NCBI GenBank assembly: GCA_025936825.1
Contig: JAICSO010000007.1
Span: forward strand, 1 to 64,000
DNA from: Terriglobales bacterium
Lineage (GTDB): Bacteria; Acidobacteriota; Terriglobia; Terriglobales; Acidobacteriaceae
Length of the DNA: 64,000 bases
Direction of reading: 5' to 3'
Shown: positions 7,145 to 15,542 of the stretch, piece by piece
Layout of the letters: each line of letters opens with the position of its first letter
How positions within the stretch are numbered: position 1 is the first letter of the stretch
Translations under genes and position numbers: made by a program
The notes under the pieces: generated by a model
The model's input: the letters and a program-made list of their open reading frames with translations, nothing else
The model's database searches: none
What the model was told of the DNA's origin: nothing

Positions 7145-7720
7145 ATGCGTACTTACAAACTTGCCGTTATTCCTATTGCCGCTCTCTTTGTCCTTGCGGC
7201 CTGCAGTGTGAACGTCAAGAAGAACGATGAAGGCGAGGACAAGAACGTCGACATCAAGACTCCCTTTGCCGAGATCCACGTCGACAAGGGCGCCGATGTT
7301 CGCGACACGGGCCTTCCGGTTTATGCCGGGGCAAAACCGAAGCAGAACACCGACAACGACGAGAAGAACGCCAATGCCAACGTCGACATCTCCGGATTCG
7401 GCTATGGCGTCAAGGTGGTTGCGGTTTCCTACAACAGCGACGACCCGCCGTCGAAGGTCATTGCCTACTACAAAGATCAGCTGAAGAAGTTCGGGACCGT
7501 CCTGGAGTGCCATACCTCCAACCGTAACTGGGGAGCAAACCGAAACTCGGGTCACGATTCCGACGAATTGACCTGCGATGCCAACGACAATGGCAAGACC
7601 ATCGAGCTCAAGGCCGGCAAGAAGAGCAACCAGCACATCGTTGCCATCGATCCCAAGGACAAGGGCAGCGAGTTCGCCTTGGTGTACGTTCGCCTTCGTG
7701 GGAAGGACGATACCATCTAG
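7145..7720 (+). CDS. Acidic secreted lipoprotein, unknown function
   Basis: This 191-residue protein has a signal peptide ending in the lipobox LAAC (cysteine about residue 20), so it is probably anchored to a membrane as a lipoprotein. The mature part is very rich in Asp, Asn and Lys. It has a central segment resembling 'lPvYpGAkp' and 'vsY.SdDpPskVvaYYkdqLkkfG', a pattern seen in secreted acidobacterial proteins of unknown role. The start is supported by an AGGAGGT ribosome binding site. It stands alone between dnaB and a convergent DUF2905 gene. Confidence 0.8.
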   Translation: MRTYKLAVIPIAALFVLAACSVNVKKNDEGEDKNVDIKTPFAEIHVDKGADVRDTGLPVYAGAKPKQNTDNDEKNANANVDISGFGYGVKVVAVSYNSDDPPSKVIAYYKDQLKKFGTVLECHTSNRNWGANRNSGHDSDELTCDANDNGKTIELKAGKKSNQHIVAIDPKDKGSEFALVYVRLRGKDDTI

Positions 7721-7746
7721 CCAGGTCAAAAGCCGCGGTTTCGCGA

Positions 7747-7971
7747 TCAGTGCCGGAATCTGCTGATCAGGTAAAGTACCAGGGACAACACCACGCTGAG
7801 CACAATGGACGTGGCCAATGGAAAGTAAAAGGTGGTGTTCTTCCCGCGATAGAGAATGTCTCCAGGCAGTCTACCGAGCGGAAGATTGGTCCGCCCCAGC
7901 AGCATAAAGAGCAATCCAGCCGCGGCGATCATGAGGCCGAAAACAACCAGTACTTTGCCAATGTCTGCCAC
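7747..7971 (-). CDS. DUF2905 small membrane protein
   Basis: This 74-residue protein has two transmembrane helices (about residues 5-26 and 48-70). They flank the family motif LGRLPGDILYRGKNTTFYFP. Its function is unknown. In many bacteria it is found near Holliday-junction or queuosine genes, but not here. Length and motif match the family closely. Confidence 0.9.
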   Translation of the reverse strand: MADIGKVLVVFGLMIAAAGLLFMLLGRTNLPLGRLPGDILYRGKNTTFYFPLATSIVLSVVLSLVLYLISRFRH

Positions 7972-7998
7972 GCTTACAGTTTAGAGTAATTCCGAGAC

Positions 7999-8012
7999 TA
8001 TAATTTCGTCCA
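7999..8012 (+). promoter_or_regulatory. -10 element adjacent to a start codon (possible leaderless mRNA)
   Basis: A perfect TATAAT ends seven bases before the ATG at 8012, so the predicted transcription start falls on or next to the start codon. No ribosome binding site precedes the ATG. The -35 region is weak (TTACAG with over-long spacing). Confidence 0.45.
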
Positions 8013-8416
8013 TGAAATGCTCGATCCTGCTGTGCCTTGTCCTTGCCTGCACTTATTCGCTCACTGCGCAGTCCTCCGATAAACCAGCGGTCGTTGACGG
8101 AGGCCTGGGACGCTGCTCTCTTGAAGTCACTGTAATCGGCCCCGACTCAAAACCGGTCTATGCAGCCAACGTGAGGGTGCACATCGCCTACGGATTTGGA
8201 GGATTTCATAAGCTGGATCTGGAAGTTGGAACCGACGCGGCGGGCAAGGCTAAATTCACGGGACTACCCTCGCGAGTACGCAGGCCTCCGCTGGAATTCG
8301 ATGCTACAAAGGATGACCTTTCTGGAACTCTCAACTACGATCCCGCGACAGAGTGCGTAGCCGCGCACAAGATCACGCTGCAAAAAGACGCGGCGTCACC
8401 ATCCAACCCCGAATAA
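8012..8416 (+). CDS. Secreted protein with a carboxypeptidase-regulatory-like beta-sandwich
   Basis: This 134-residue protein has a signal peptide cleaved after SLTAQ. The rest resembles a single prealbumin-like or carboxypeptidase-regulatory-like fold: CSLEVTVIGPDSKPVYAANV, then 'GTDAAGKAKFTGLP', then a C-terminal strand. Such domains are common in acidobacterial cell-surface and TonB-linked proteins. Two cysteines (about residues 35 and 117) could form a disulfide. It has no neighbour on the same strand. The specific function is unknown. Confidence 0.72.
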   Translation: MKCSILLCLVLACTYSLTAQSSDKPAVVDGGLGRCSLEVTVIGPDSKPVYAANVRVHIAYGFGGFHKLDLEVGTDAAGKAKFTGLPSRVRRPPLEFDATKDDLSGTLNYDPATECVAAHKITLQKDAASPSNPE

Positions 8417-8541
8417 TCTGATTTACCCAAGAGGGGGAGGGGAGCTTGTCAGTCCTGCCGGCGCGCTGGGTGCGCTGTGCGTGGAAAGATTGACTTCTCA
8501 GGTCAGAGATTCTGCGGTCTCATAGCCAGTGCGCCACGTCC

Positions 8542-9660
8542 TCAAATCCGCATCGGCATCACGATGTAGCGGTACTTGTAATCCTCGCCTTCGGCGGGAC
8601 GAAGTTGGCCGGCGGACTGGGCGTCCTTGAGCTCCAGGCGAACGTCGCCTGCCCCCGCGGCCTTGAGGAAGTCGGTGATGTACTGGGCGTTGAAGCCGAT
8701 GGTCAGCGGCTCGCCGTTGTAGTCGGTCTCAATCGAGTCTTCCGACTCGCCCGTCTCCGTGGACGACGCCGAAAGCTTCAGCTCGCCCTTTTCCAGCTTC
8801 AGACGGACCGCACGTGAGCGCTCATCGGCAAACTGCGCCACGCGCGAGATGGCTGCGCCCAAGTCTTCGCCGTGCAGGGCAATGCTCTTGCTGGTGTCCT
8901 TGGGAAGGACGGCTTCGTAGTTGGGGAATTGTCCGGTGAGCTGCCGCGAAGTCAATAGGCGCGGCCCAATGCGGAAGAAGAGCGTTGACTCGTCTTTCGC
9001 GAACTCGATGGTTTCGACATCGTCGGCTGCATCGACCAGCGAGCGGAGTTCATCCATCGCCTTCTTGGGGATGAGCGTCTTCATCTCGCCCGAAACGCCG
9101 TCAAATTTTTCGCCAGCACGTTCGACATGAGCCAGACGGTGTCCGTCGGTCGCCACCATGGTGATCGACTCGGGCTTCAGAACCATCAGCGCGCCGTTCA
9201 GCGTATAACGTGATTCTTCATTGGCGATCGCAAAACTGGTGCGGGCAATCATGCCGCGCAGAACCTGGGCAGGAATCTTCACGACACCTGCGGTCGGAAA
9301 CACTGGGAGGCTGGGGAAATTCGATCGCGCCATGCCGACCATCTTGGTATTCGACCGTCCGCAGCGAATGCTGACCCAGTGATTCTCCAGCAGTTTGATG
9401 GTGATGTCCGCGTCGGGCAGCAGTTTTACGTAGTCGTGCAGTTTGCGCGCAGGAATCGTGCACGAGCCTTCCTTCTTCACCTTGGCGCCGCACGAGGTCC
9501 GCAGGCTCAGGTCGAGGTCGGTCGCAGTCAGGGACAAGCGGTCGCCGGCGGCTTCGAACAGGTAATTGGAAAGAATGGGAATCGTGGTCTTGCGCTCGAC
9601 TACGCCCTGGGTCGCCGAAAGCTCCCGGAGCAATTCGAACTTGCTGACAGTGATTTCCAT
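8542..9660 (-). CDS. dnaN: DNA polymerase III beta subunit (sliding clamp)
   Basis: This protein of about 372 residues is the ring clamp that tethers DNA polymerase III to DNA. It begins MEITVSKFELLRELSATQGV, with IPILSNYLFEAAGDRL, typical of domain 1. Three clamp domains follow, ending in the family tail YRYIVMPMRI. I chose the internal ATG because homologues begin there. An in-frame ATG 14 codons upstream (9702) is the alternative and has a weak AGGGG upstream. The gene lies downstream of dnaA on the same strand, separated by about 365 bases. Confidence 0.95.
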   Translation of the reverse strand: MEITVSKFELLRELSATQGVVERKTTIPILSNYLFEAAGDRLSLTATDLDLSLRTSCGAKVKKEGSCTIPARKLHDYVKLLPDADITIKLLENHWVSIRCGRSNTKMVGMARSNFPSLPVFPTAGVVKIPAQVLRGMIARTSFAIANEESRYTLNGALMVLKPESITMVATDGHRLAHVERAGEKFDGVSGEMKTLIPKKAMDELRSLVDAADDVETIEFAKDESTLFFRIGPRLLTSRQLTGQFPNYEAVLPKDTSKSIALHGEDLGAAISRVAQFADERSRAVRLKLEKGELKLSASSTETGESEDSIETDYNGEPLTIGFNAQYITDFLKAAGAGDVRLELKDAQSAGQLRPAEGEDYKYRYIVMPMRI

Positions 9661-10025
9661 GGTGGTCGTTCCCGCAGCGGACGCGATCGCTTCAACCGGC
9701 ATAAACCAAAACCCCTGTCGGTCGACCTTCTGAGCTTAGCCCACCGACTATTAGGACTTCCCTATATTAAATTCAAAATCAATAAAAAACAGCAGAAGCA
9801 GTAGGCGGTTCGGAAAAGTGGAAATCAGGTCCAACTTGCTTGCTTGCCCCACTTGCCGCCCCAGAGTTCGTGTCCAAGATTAGTCCCGCATTCCGTGCAC
9901 GCCGCCGGAGATTCCGGCACCGATCTTGAATTCCGCCCCGCTCTCCCACACCTTCCACAATTCCTGCACAGTTATGCGTTCGCAAGACTGCGCTGAAAAC
10001 TGGAAAACGCGTCCCGAACCGCTGT
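9661..10025. other. dnaA-dnaN intergenic region
   Basis: No ORF with protein character is present. An AT-rich patch (about 9765-9795) lies next to dnaN. Near 9947-9980 a cluster of CACA-containing words (TTCCACAAT, CACAGTTATG) loosely resembles DnaA-box halves, but none is a canonical TTATCCACA. It could take part in the origin; the evidence is weak. Confidence 0.35.
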
Positions 10026-11426
10026 CTACCCGCCCAATTGCTCGGTGAGTTTATTCAGCAGCCTGTTCAAATCTTTGTCCTGTTTGCGCGTCTCTTCGAT
10101 CTTCTCGACCGAGTGCAGGACGGTGGTGTGGTGCTTGCCGCCAAACTGTCGCCCAATCTCCGGCAGCGATGCCTCGGTCATGTGCTTCGCCAAGTACATC
10201 GCAATTTGCCGCGGATAGACGATCGCGCGCGAGTTGTTCTTGGCCTTGATCTCAATGAGCCGCAGACCAAACTGCTCGGCCACAACTTTCTGGATCGACT
10301 CAATCGTGACCTTGCGCGCCTGCGAGTCAATGAAGTTCTTAAGCACCTGCTGCGCATACTGCAGTGAAATGTCGGCGCCGATTAGTGACGAGTGCGCCAC
10401 CAGGCGAATCAGTGCGCCTTCCAGTTCCCGCACGTTCGATCGGATGTTGGAAGCGATGAATAATGCAACATCCGTGGGAATCGTTACATGCTCCTGCTCG
10501 GCCTTCTTCTGCAGGATGGCAACCTTGGTCTCAAGGTCCGGTGGTTGGATGTCGGCGATCAGTCCCCACTCGAAGCGGCTGCGCAGGCGGTCTTCAATCT
10601 CCGCCAGCTCTTTCGGAGGACGGTCGCTGGCGATGACGATCTGCTTCATCGACTCGTGCAGCGCGTTGAAGGTGTGGAAGAACTCTTCCTGGGTGCGCTC
10701 TTTCTGCGCCAGGAACTGGATGTCGTCGATCAGCAGCACGTCGACATTGCGGAACTTGTCGCGAAACGACGTCATCTTGTCGTAGCGCAGCGAGTTGATC
10801 ATCTCGTTGGTGAACTTCTCGCTCGAGATGTACAGGATGGCCGCATGCGGTAGTGCGCGTTTAACCTCATGCCCAATGGCTTGCATGAGGTGCGTCTTGC
10901 CCATACCAACGCCGCCATACAGGAATAGCGGGTTGTAGGCCTTCGAGGGACGTTGCGAAACCGCTTGGCACGCCGCATGAGCGAACTGGTTGCCGCTGCC
11001 AATGACGAAAGCGTCGAAGGTATAGCGCGGATTCAGTTGCGCGGCGCCATCCCAATCAAAACGCGCTTGCGAGGAAGCAAATGTTGTCGATGAGACAGGA
11101 GTCGAAGTGATCGGAACCGGCGCCGAAAGCCCGCCATCATGACGGACCGGCGTCGCGGCCGGATCATCTTCCGGCGTGACGAACTGAATGTCCTGGTAAT
11201 CCATGTTCAGGCTGTCGAGGGCTTCCTGAATCAGGTCGCCGTATTTGTCCTGAACGTGGCGGAAGTCCGAAGTAGGGACCCGGACGTACATAATGCCGTT
11301 GCTGGAGTGCGAATAACGAGTCGGTTTGAGCCAGGTATCGTATGAGTGCCGGTTGATTTTCTTTTCAAGCGCGTCGAGAACGCGCAACCAAGGATTCGGA
11401 CTGAGTGTAGGAGTCGGAACGGACAT
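10026..11426 (-). CDS. dnaA: Chromosomal replication initiator DnaA
   Basis: This 466-residue AAA+ initiator binds DnaA boxes and melts the origin. Domain I begins PNPWLRVLDALEKKINRHSYDTWL. The low-complexity linker spans about residues 85-130. The Walker A GGVGMGKTHL is at residues 171-180 and the Walker B LLIDDIQFL at 231-239. The domain IV helix-turn-helix signature GRQFGGKHHTTVLHSVEKI is near residue 440. Length is standard. It reads away from rpmH, with the AT-rich gap between them. Confidence 0.98.
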   Translation of the reverse strand: MSVPTPTLSPNPWLRVLDALEKKINRHSYDTWLKPTRYSHSSNGIMYVRVPTSDFRHVQDKYGDLIQEALDSLNMDYQDIQFVTPEDDPAATPVRHDGGLSAPVPITSTPVSSTTFASSQARFDWDGAAQLNPRYTFDAFVIGSGNQFAHAACQAVSQRPSKAYNPLFLYGGVGMGKTHLMQAIGHEVKRALPHAAILYISSEKFTNEMINSLRYDKMTSFRDKFRNVDVLLIDDIQFLAQKERTQEEFFHTFNALHESMKQIVIASDRPPKELAEIEDRLRSRFEWGLIADIQPPDLETKVAILQKKAEQEHVTIPTDVALFIASNIRSNVRELEGALIRLVAHSSLIGADISLQYAQQVLKNFIDSQARKVTIESIQKVVAEQFGLRLIEIKAKNNSRAIVYPRQIAMYLAKHMTEASLPEIGRQFGGKHHTTVLHSVEKIEETRKQDKDLNRLLNKLTEQLGG

Positions 11427-11830
11427 AGAGTATTAAATTTTCTTGCGGGCCGTGGCTGGGACAGGCCCTTCTTAAACCTGGTCAGCAGTACTGAATTGCT
11501 CTAGTTGCCAGCAGAGAAGTAAAGTTCATGAGCTGGCGCGGACGTTGACAAAAATTGATTCGACAGAACGGCATACTAGCACAAAAAATTTCTGTTTGTG
11601 GAAATCTTTTCGGCAAAAATTTTTGCTTGAACAAAATCAAAACGTTGGAAGAAATTTCTGTCAAGCGCTGACGATGCAACTGCTACAAACCTTGTGCAAC
11701 GCGGTGTTCGCGCGTGTCCGACTCAGCGATTCACCTCAGCTCTTATCCCTCGCGGCTGATTATTTGCTTGACTAGCATCGTTGACTTGGCGTTGGGTTCG
11801 GCCTAACATCTTCGCCCTGACGGTGGCTTC
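11427..11830. other. Candidate replication-origin region (AT-rich gap between dnaA and rpmH)
   Basis: No gene is visible. The segment from about 11555 to 11670 is strikingly A/T-rich for this genome, with runs such as ACAAAAAATTTCTG and GGCAAAAATTTTTGC. A TTTGTGGAAA word at about 11596 is the complement of TTTCCACAAA, a plausible variant DnaA box. The flanking gene order (dnaA on one side, rpmH-rnpA-yidC on the other) is the classic bacterial origin setting. No array of canonical DnaA boxes was seen. Confidence 0.45.
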
Positions 11831-11835
11831 GTGAA

Positions 11836-12031
11836 CGCCGAAAAGTTTCGCGCTGCCATGTCATCGAGAAGCTCGGCGGTGGAAGCATAGGTGTCGTCTA
11901 CAAAGCCGAGGACGTGCGGCTGCACCGTCTTGTGGCGCTGAAGTCCCTTCCATCGAATCCCGCCTCAGCAGGCGCTCGTCCGATTCCAGCGTGAAGCGCA
12001 GGCCCGCGTCTGCTCCAATCGTCGGCTCGGG
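11836..12031 (+). pseudogene. Fossil of a serine/threonine protein kinase N-lobe
   Basis: From 11851 one plus frame reads [20 protein letters not shown] followed by [13 protein letters not shown]. This is the glycine-rich ATP loop and the catalytic-lysine strand of Hanks-type kinases. In another frame shortly after comes [12 protein letters not shown], matching the next kinase segment, and then a stop. No start codon, complete domain or remaining kinase is present. It is therefore a frameshifted, truncated remnant between the origin gap and rpmH. Confidence 0.8.
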
Positions 12032-12143
12032 CGATAGCGGCTCTGCGCCGCAGTAAGTGCCCAGGTTTACCGTTACTCCGCTGTCATTTATACTTTTCCT
12101 TCACTCATTCGCAGTTGTCGAAGACAGGAGCGCAGGATTTTTC

Positions 12144-12299
12144 ATGCCCAAACGTACATTCCAGCCGAACCGTCGCCGCCGCTCGAAGGTCCACGGCTTT
12201 CGCACCCGTATGAAGACCAAGAGCGGACGCGCCGTCATTTCTCGGCGCCGCGCCAAGGGTCGCAAGAGAGTTTCCGTTAAGCCAGGATTCCGCGAGTAG
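12144..12299 (+). CDS. rpmH: 50S ribosomal protein L34
   Basis: This 51-residue, highly basic protein begins [19 protein letters not shown] and has the family core [18 protein letters not shown]. It is slightly longer than the usual 44-46 residues at the C-terminus, ending [11 protein letters not shown]. The open frame extends upstream, but the ATG at 12144 gives the conserved start and has an AGGA ribosome binding site. It heads the rpmH-rnpA-yidD-yidC-jag cluster. Confidence 0.97.
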   Translation: MPKRTFQPNRRRRSKVHGFRTRMKTKSGRAVISRRRAKGRKRVSVKPGFRE

Positions 12300-12329
12300 A
12301 GCAATACCTTAAGCCACCGTTTCACGAAA

Positions 12330-12407
12330 TTGAATCATTGAATCATCGGCAAAACGGTGCGTACCGCGCTGCAATGATTCAATAACTAAATGACTCAATG
12401 ATTCAAT
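12330..12407. repeat. Inverted word-repeat array (ATTGAATC type), copy 2
   Basis: The left arm AAATTGAATCATTGAATCAT and the right arm GCAATGATTCAATAACTAAA plus TGACTCAATGATTCAATC surround a ~30-base centre. It sits between rpmH and rnpA, and its right arm contains the ATG proposed as the rnpA start. It is related to the arrays at 1261-1356 and 62701-62790. Confidence 0.82.
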
Positions 12408-12796
12408 CTCCGGGCCAGCGGTTTCCGAAGACGCATCGGCTCTTGCGTCACGCGGATTTTGAGCGAGTGTATAAGCAGGGGCGCCGCCACTTCGCTGCGC
12501 ATATGACGGTGTTTTACCTGGCGCGTGTTGGCGAGGCGGCAGATGGCAGCGTGGGTTCACGCGTGGGGTTCACGGTGAGTAAGGCGCTGGGCGGAGCCGT
12601 TCAGCGGAATCGCATGAAACGGCGCTTGCGGGAAGCCGTGCGATTGCAAGGGGTTCCGGCGGGATTGAACACAGACGTCGTCATCAACCCCAAGCGCACG
12701 TTACTGACAGCCGAGTTTGTTGACCTTCGGAACGAAATTGCCAAGGCATTCGTAGTAATTGAAAAGACGTTGCAGCATAAGAAAGAGAAGCGTTGA
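12398..12796 (+). CDS. rnpA: Ribonuclease P protein component
   Basis: This 132-residue basic protein assists the RNase P RNA in tRNA 5' maturation. Family marks are [20 protein letters not shown], the [23 protein letters not shown]-binding segment with its RNR motif, and a C-terminal helix. The ATG used lies inside a word-repeat array, so the natural start could be a later codon, but no better one precedes the conserved F-P-K segment. It overlaps yidD by four bases, implying coupled translation. Confidence 0.95.
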   Translation: MIQSPGQRFPKTHRLLRHADFERVYKQGRRHFAAHMTVFYLARVGEAADGSVGSRVGFTVSKALGGAVQRNRMKRRLREAVRLQGVPAGLNTDVVINPKRTLLTAEFVDLRNEIAKAFVVIEKTLQHKKEKR

Positions 12797-13092
12797 GACT
12801 GAGCCGCATCCCAGCCGAAATCCTGATCGCGCTTCTGCGCGGCTATAAGCGCGTGCTCTCACCTCTGTTTCTTCCGTCCTGCCGATACACGCCCACCTGC
12901 TCCGAATACGCGTTGGAAGCAGTAGATCGCCATGGTGCGGTGCGCGGATCGGTACTGGCGGTTGGGCGCTTATTGCGGTGTCACCCCTTCGTGCACGGTG
13001 GGTACGATCCCGTTCCCGGGATCAAGACTTTAGACAGCTGCGGAGCTCCGCTCCGCCGGACAGCCGAGGGCGTCTGTCCCCACGCGAGTTAA
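12793..13092 (+). CDS. yidD: Membrane protein insertion efficiency factor YidD
   Basis: This 99-residue protein has an N-terminal amphipathic helix and the invariant motif [17 protein letters not shown], followed by [13 protein letters not shown]. YidD helps YidC insert membrane proteins. It starts at a TTG overlapping the rnpA stop and ends three bases before yidC, inside an operon. The C-terminal ~25 residues after the conserved PGI are variable. Confidence 0.93.
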   Translation: MRLSRIPAEILIALLRGYKRVLSPLFLPSCRYTPTCSEYALEAVDRHGAVRGSVLAVGRLLRCHPFVHGGYDPVPGIKTLDSCGAPLRRTAEGVCPHAS

Positions 13093-13095
13093 TCC

Positions 13096-14868
13096 ATGCC
13101 TGAATACAAGAGCCCACAATCCGAACCCGGCATGGATAAGAACATCCTGCTGATTTTTTTGCTGATGGCGATTGCCATCTTCGGGGCGCAGCTGTACATG
13201 CGCAAATACGAGCCGCAAGCACCGCAGCAGCAGAAGAGCACTGCGCAACCTACGCAGCAGCCGATTCAGCCGGGCGCACCGTCTACACAGCCCGCCGCCG
13301 CTGAAATCGCTCAACCAGCGAAGGCCATCAAAGGGAAGTCCGTAACTGCGCAAGCTCCCACCAACGTCCAGGCCACCTCCGAATCCGAAACTGTCATTGA
13401 GAACGATCTCTACCGCATTACCTTCACGAATCGCGGCGCACAGGTGAAGTCATGGATCTTAAAAAAGTTCAAAAACGATAACGGCGAGCCGCTCGACCTG
13501 GTAAATTCGAATGCGGCCGCGAAGTACGGATATCCGTTGTCGTTGTGGACCTATGACGAGAACGTCCGCAACACGCTGAACTCCGCGCTTTACGTACCGA
13601 GCACAACTGCCACGCTGCAGGCCCCGGCACAAATTCAGTTTGATTTCTCAAATGATTGGCTGACGGTTCGCAAAACTTTCCATTTTGACCACAGTTACGT
13701 GATCGGTGTTGAGACTTCGGTGTTTTCGAACGGCAATCCGGTCCATGCCTTCCCGGCGTGGCCTTCGGGTTTCGGCGATGAGATGAGCTTGTCCGGCTAC
13801 GCGTCGGCTGAACTGGAGTATCAGGTCAACGACAACACCGAGAGAGTCAGCGTCAAAAAAATCTCGGGCGGCAACACACTTCAAGGCCGCTACAACTGGA
13901 TCGGCGCCAGCAGCCAGTATTTCGGAGCGGCTTTCATTCCTGACTCTGCGGACAACGTGGTTGCGGTGACGCTGAACAATTCGATCGACATCGTTACCGA
14001 TTCCAGCAAACCGAACGAGACCAAGCCTGTAGATGTCCCGGGAATTGCTGTCGGTCGCCCAGGCAATACGACGGAACGATTGTTTGCCGGACCGAAAGCG
14101 CTCGCCGTGCTCGAGTCGGTTTCGGTGCCCACCATCAGCGGGGCCGCCAAAGACCTGCGCTCGATGATCAACTTCGGTTGGTTCGGGCCGATCGCCCGGC
14201 CGCTGTTCTTGTGGCTGCGTTGGACGAACCAGTACATCCACAACTGGGGATGGTCGATCGTTCTCCAGACCATCATCATTACCATCGCCTTAGTTCCGCT
14301 GCGGTATTACCAATTAAAGTCGGCGCTGAAGATGCAGCGCGTGCAGCCGCAGATGAAGGCGATCCAGGAGAAGTACAAGAAGTACAGCATGCGCGATCCG
14401 CGCAAGCAGGAGATGAACAAGGAAATCGGCGAGCTGTACAAACGCGAGGGCGTCAATCCGGTGGGGGGATGCTTGCCCATGCTCATGCAGCTGCCTTTCC
14501 TGTATGCCTACTATCGAATGTTGAGTACGGCCATCGATCTGCGCCAGGCGCACTGGCTATGGATTCATGACCTCTCCTCCGCGGATCCCTGGTATCTACT
14601 GCCCATCGTTATGGCAGTCAGCATGTTCGTGCTGCAGAAAATGACGCCTCAGGGCGGGATTGACCCATCGCAGCAGAAGATGATGAACATCATGATGCCG
14701 GTGATGATGGGAGTGTTCTTCTTCAAGCTGCCGGCAGGATTGAACTTGTATTATGCGTTGAGCAACGTGATCATGATCGGTCAAACGTGGATCATGAACC
14801 GCACCGAACTCGGCCGCGAGATGCGCGAGATGGCGGCCAAGAGGGCGAGGAAGAAAGGCAGCTCTTAG
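13096..14868 (+). CDS. yidC: Membrane protein insertase YidC
   Basis: This 590-residue inner-membrane insertase has an N-terminal signal-anchor helix (residues ~15-33), a Pro/Gln-rich linker, and the large periplasmic beta-sandwich domain (~80-340). The conserved five-helix core follows, including MQRVQPQMKAIQEKYKK and NPVGGCLPMLMQLPFLYA. The C-terminus is basic (KRARKKGSS). This is the Gram-negative architecture. The TAG stop lies within a TTAGCTC word array. jag follows on the same strand. Confidence 0.97.
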   Translation: MPEYKSPQSEPGMDKNILLIFLLMAIAIFGAQLYMRKYEPQAPQQQKSTAQPTQQPIQPGAPSTQPAAAEIAQPAKAIKGKSVTAQAPTNVQATSESETVIENDLYRITFTNRGAQVKSWILKKFKNDNGEPLDLVNSNAAAKYGYPLSLWTYDENVRNTLNSALYVPSTTATLQAPAQIQFDFSNDWLTVRKTFHFDHSYVIGVETSVFSNGNPVHAFPAWPSGFGDEMSLSGYASAELEYQVNDNTERVSVKKISGGNTLQGRYNWIGASSQYFGAAFIPDSADNVVAVTLNNSIDIVTDSSKPNETKPVDVPGIAVGRPGNTTERLFAGPKALAVLESVSVPTISGAAKDLRSMINFGWFGPIARPLFLWLRWTNQYIHNWGWSIVLQTIIITIALVPLRYYQLKSALKMQRVQPQMKAIQEKYKKYSMRDPRKQEMNKEIGELYKREGVNPVGGCLPMLMQLPFLYAYYRMLSTAIDLRQAHWLWIHDLSSADPWYLLPIVMAVSMFVLQKMTPQGGIDPSQQKMMNIMMPVMMGVFFFKLPAGLNLYYALSNVIMIGQTWIMNRTELGREMREMAAKRARKKGSS

Positions 14869-14946
14869 CTATTAGCTCTTAGCCTTTAGCTCAACCCACG
14901 AAGCGTTGAGACTTGGCTAAAAGCTAAGAGCTAAAAGCTAAAGGCT
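14861..14946. repeat. Inverted word-repeat array (TTAGCTC type)
   Basis: The left arm repeats CTCTTAGCTATTAGCTCTTA and similar. The right arm carries GGCTAAAAGCTAAGAGCTAA and AAGCTAAAGGCT. The arms are complementary with a ~25-base centre. The array contains the yidC stop codon, and the next gene's ATG follows within a few bases. A decayed relative lies after the tRNA-Ser gene (27622-27745). Confidence 0.88.
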
Positions 14947-14948
14947 CT

Positions 14949-15467
14949 ATGGATAAAATTCAGGCAGCAAACCAACTGAACACGTTCCTTGGTCCCGTTG
15001 TGAAGTACGCGGGGTTCAAGCTCAAATATCGGATCACGGTTGATCCGCCGATCGGCGATGACCGCGATTGGGAGCGGCCGGAAATTCTCGTCGAATTCGC
15101 CGGGCCCGATGCTCAGCTTCTGCTGGAGCGTGGCGGCGAATTGTTGCGGGCGATGGAACTTCTTGCAATGGAAATGCTCCACCTGCAGGGTGACGAGCAC
15201 GAAAAGATCAGCTTCGACTGCATGGGACATCGCAAGGCACGACTGGAAGAGCTGCGGCTCTCGGCTCGTGTGGCTGCGGACAAGGTCCGCCAGAGCGGTT
15301 CCCCTTATACCTTCGCGCCAATGTCTTCTCGCGAGCGCCGCATTTTGCATTTGGCATTGCGGGATGAGCACGATCTCCACACTGAGAGCACCGGCGAAGG
15401 CCTTCGCCGGTCGGTGGTCTTGTATCCCAAGGATTACGCCCCGCCGCGTCCACGCGCCAGACGATAG
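14949..15467 (+). CDS. jag: Jag/KhpB-like R3H-domain RNA-binding protein
   Basis: This 172-residue protein is encoded immediately after yidC, the usual place for jag (KhpB). The C-terminal R3H domain is visible in SSRERRILHLALRDEHDLHT followed by ESTGEGLRRSVVLYP. The middle part resembles a divergent KH domain. The N-terminal Jag-N domain of Firmicutes proteins is absent. R3H/KH proteins bind single-stranded RNA and in other bacteria link to sRNA regulation and cell-division control. A basic tail (PPRPRARR) ends the protein. Confidence 0.88.
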   Translation: MDKIQAANQLNTFLGPVVKYAGFKLKYRITVDPPIGDDRDWERPEILVEFAGPDAQLLLERGGELLRAMELLAMEMLHLQGDEHEKISFDCMGHRKARLEELRLSARVAADKVRQSGSPYTFAPMSSRERRILHLALRDEHDLHTESTGEGLRRSVVLYPKDYAPPRPRARR

Positions 15468-15542
15468 TCCGCTACCGTCGGTTCATCGCCCTTAGAAGTT
15501 TTGACAAATATGGCTGACCGGCTAGATTGGCTTGCCGCCCGG

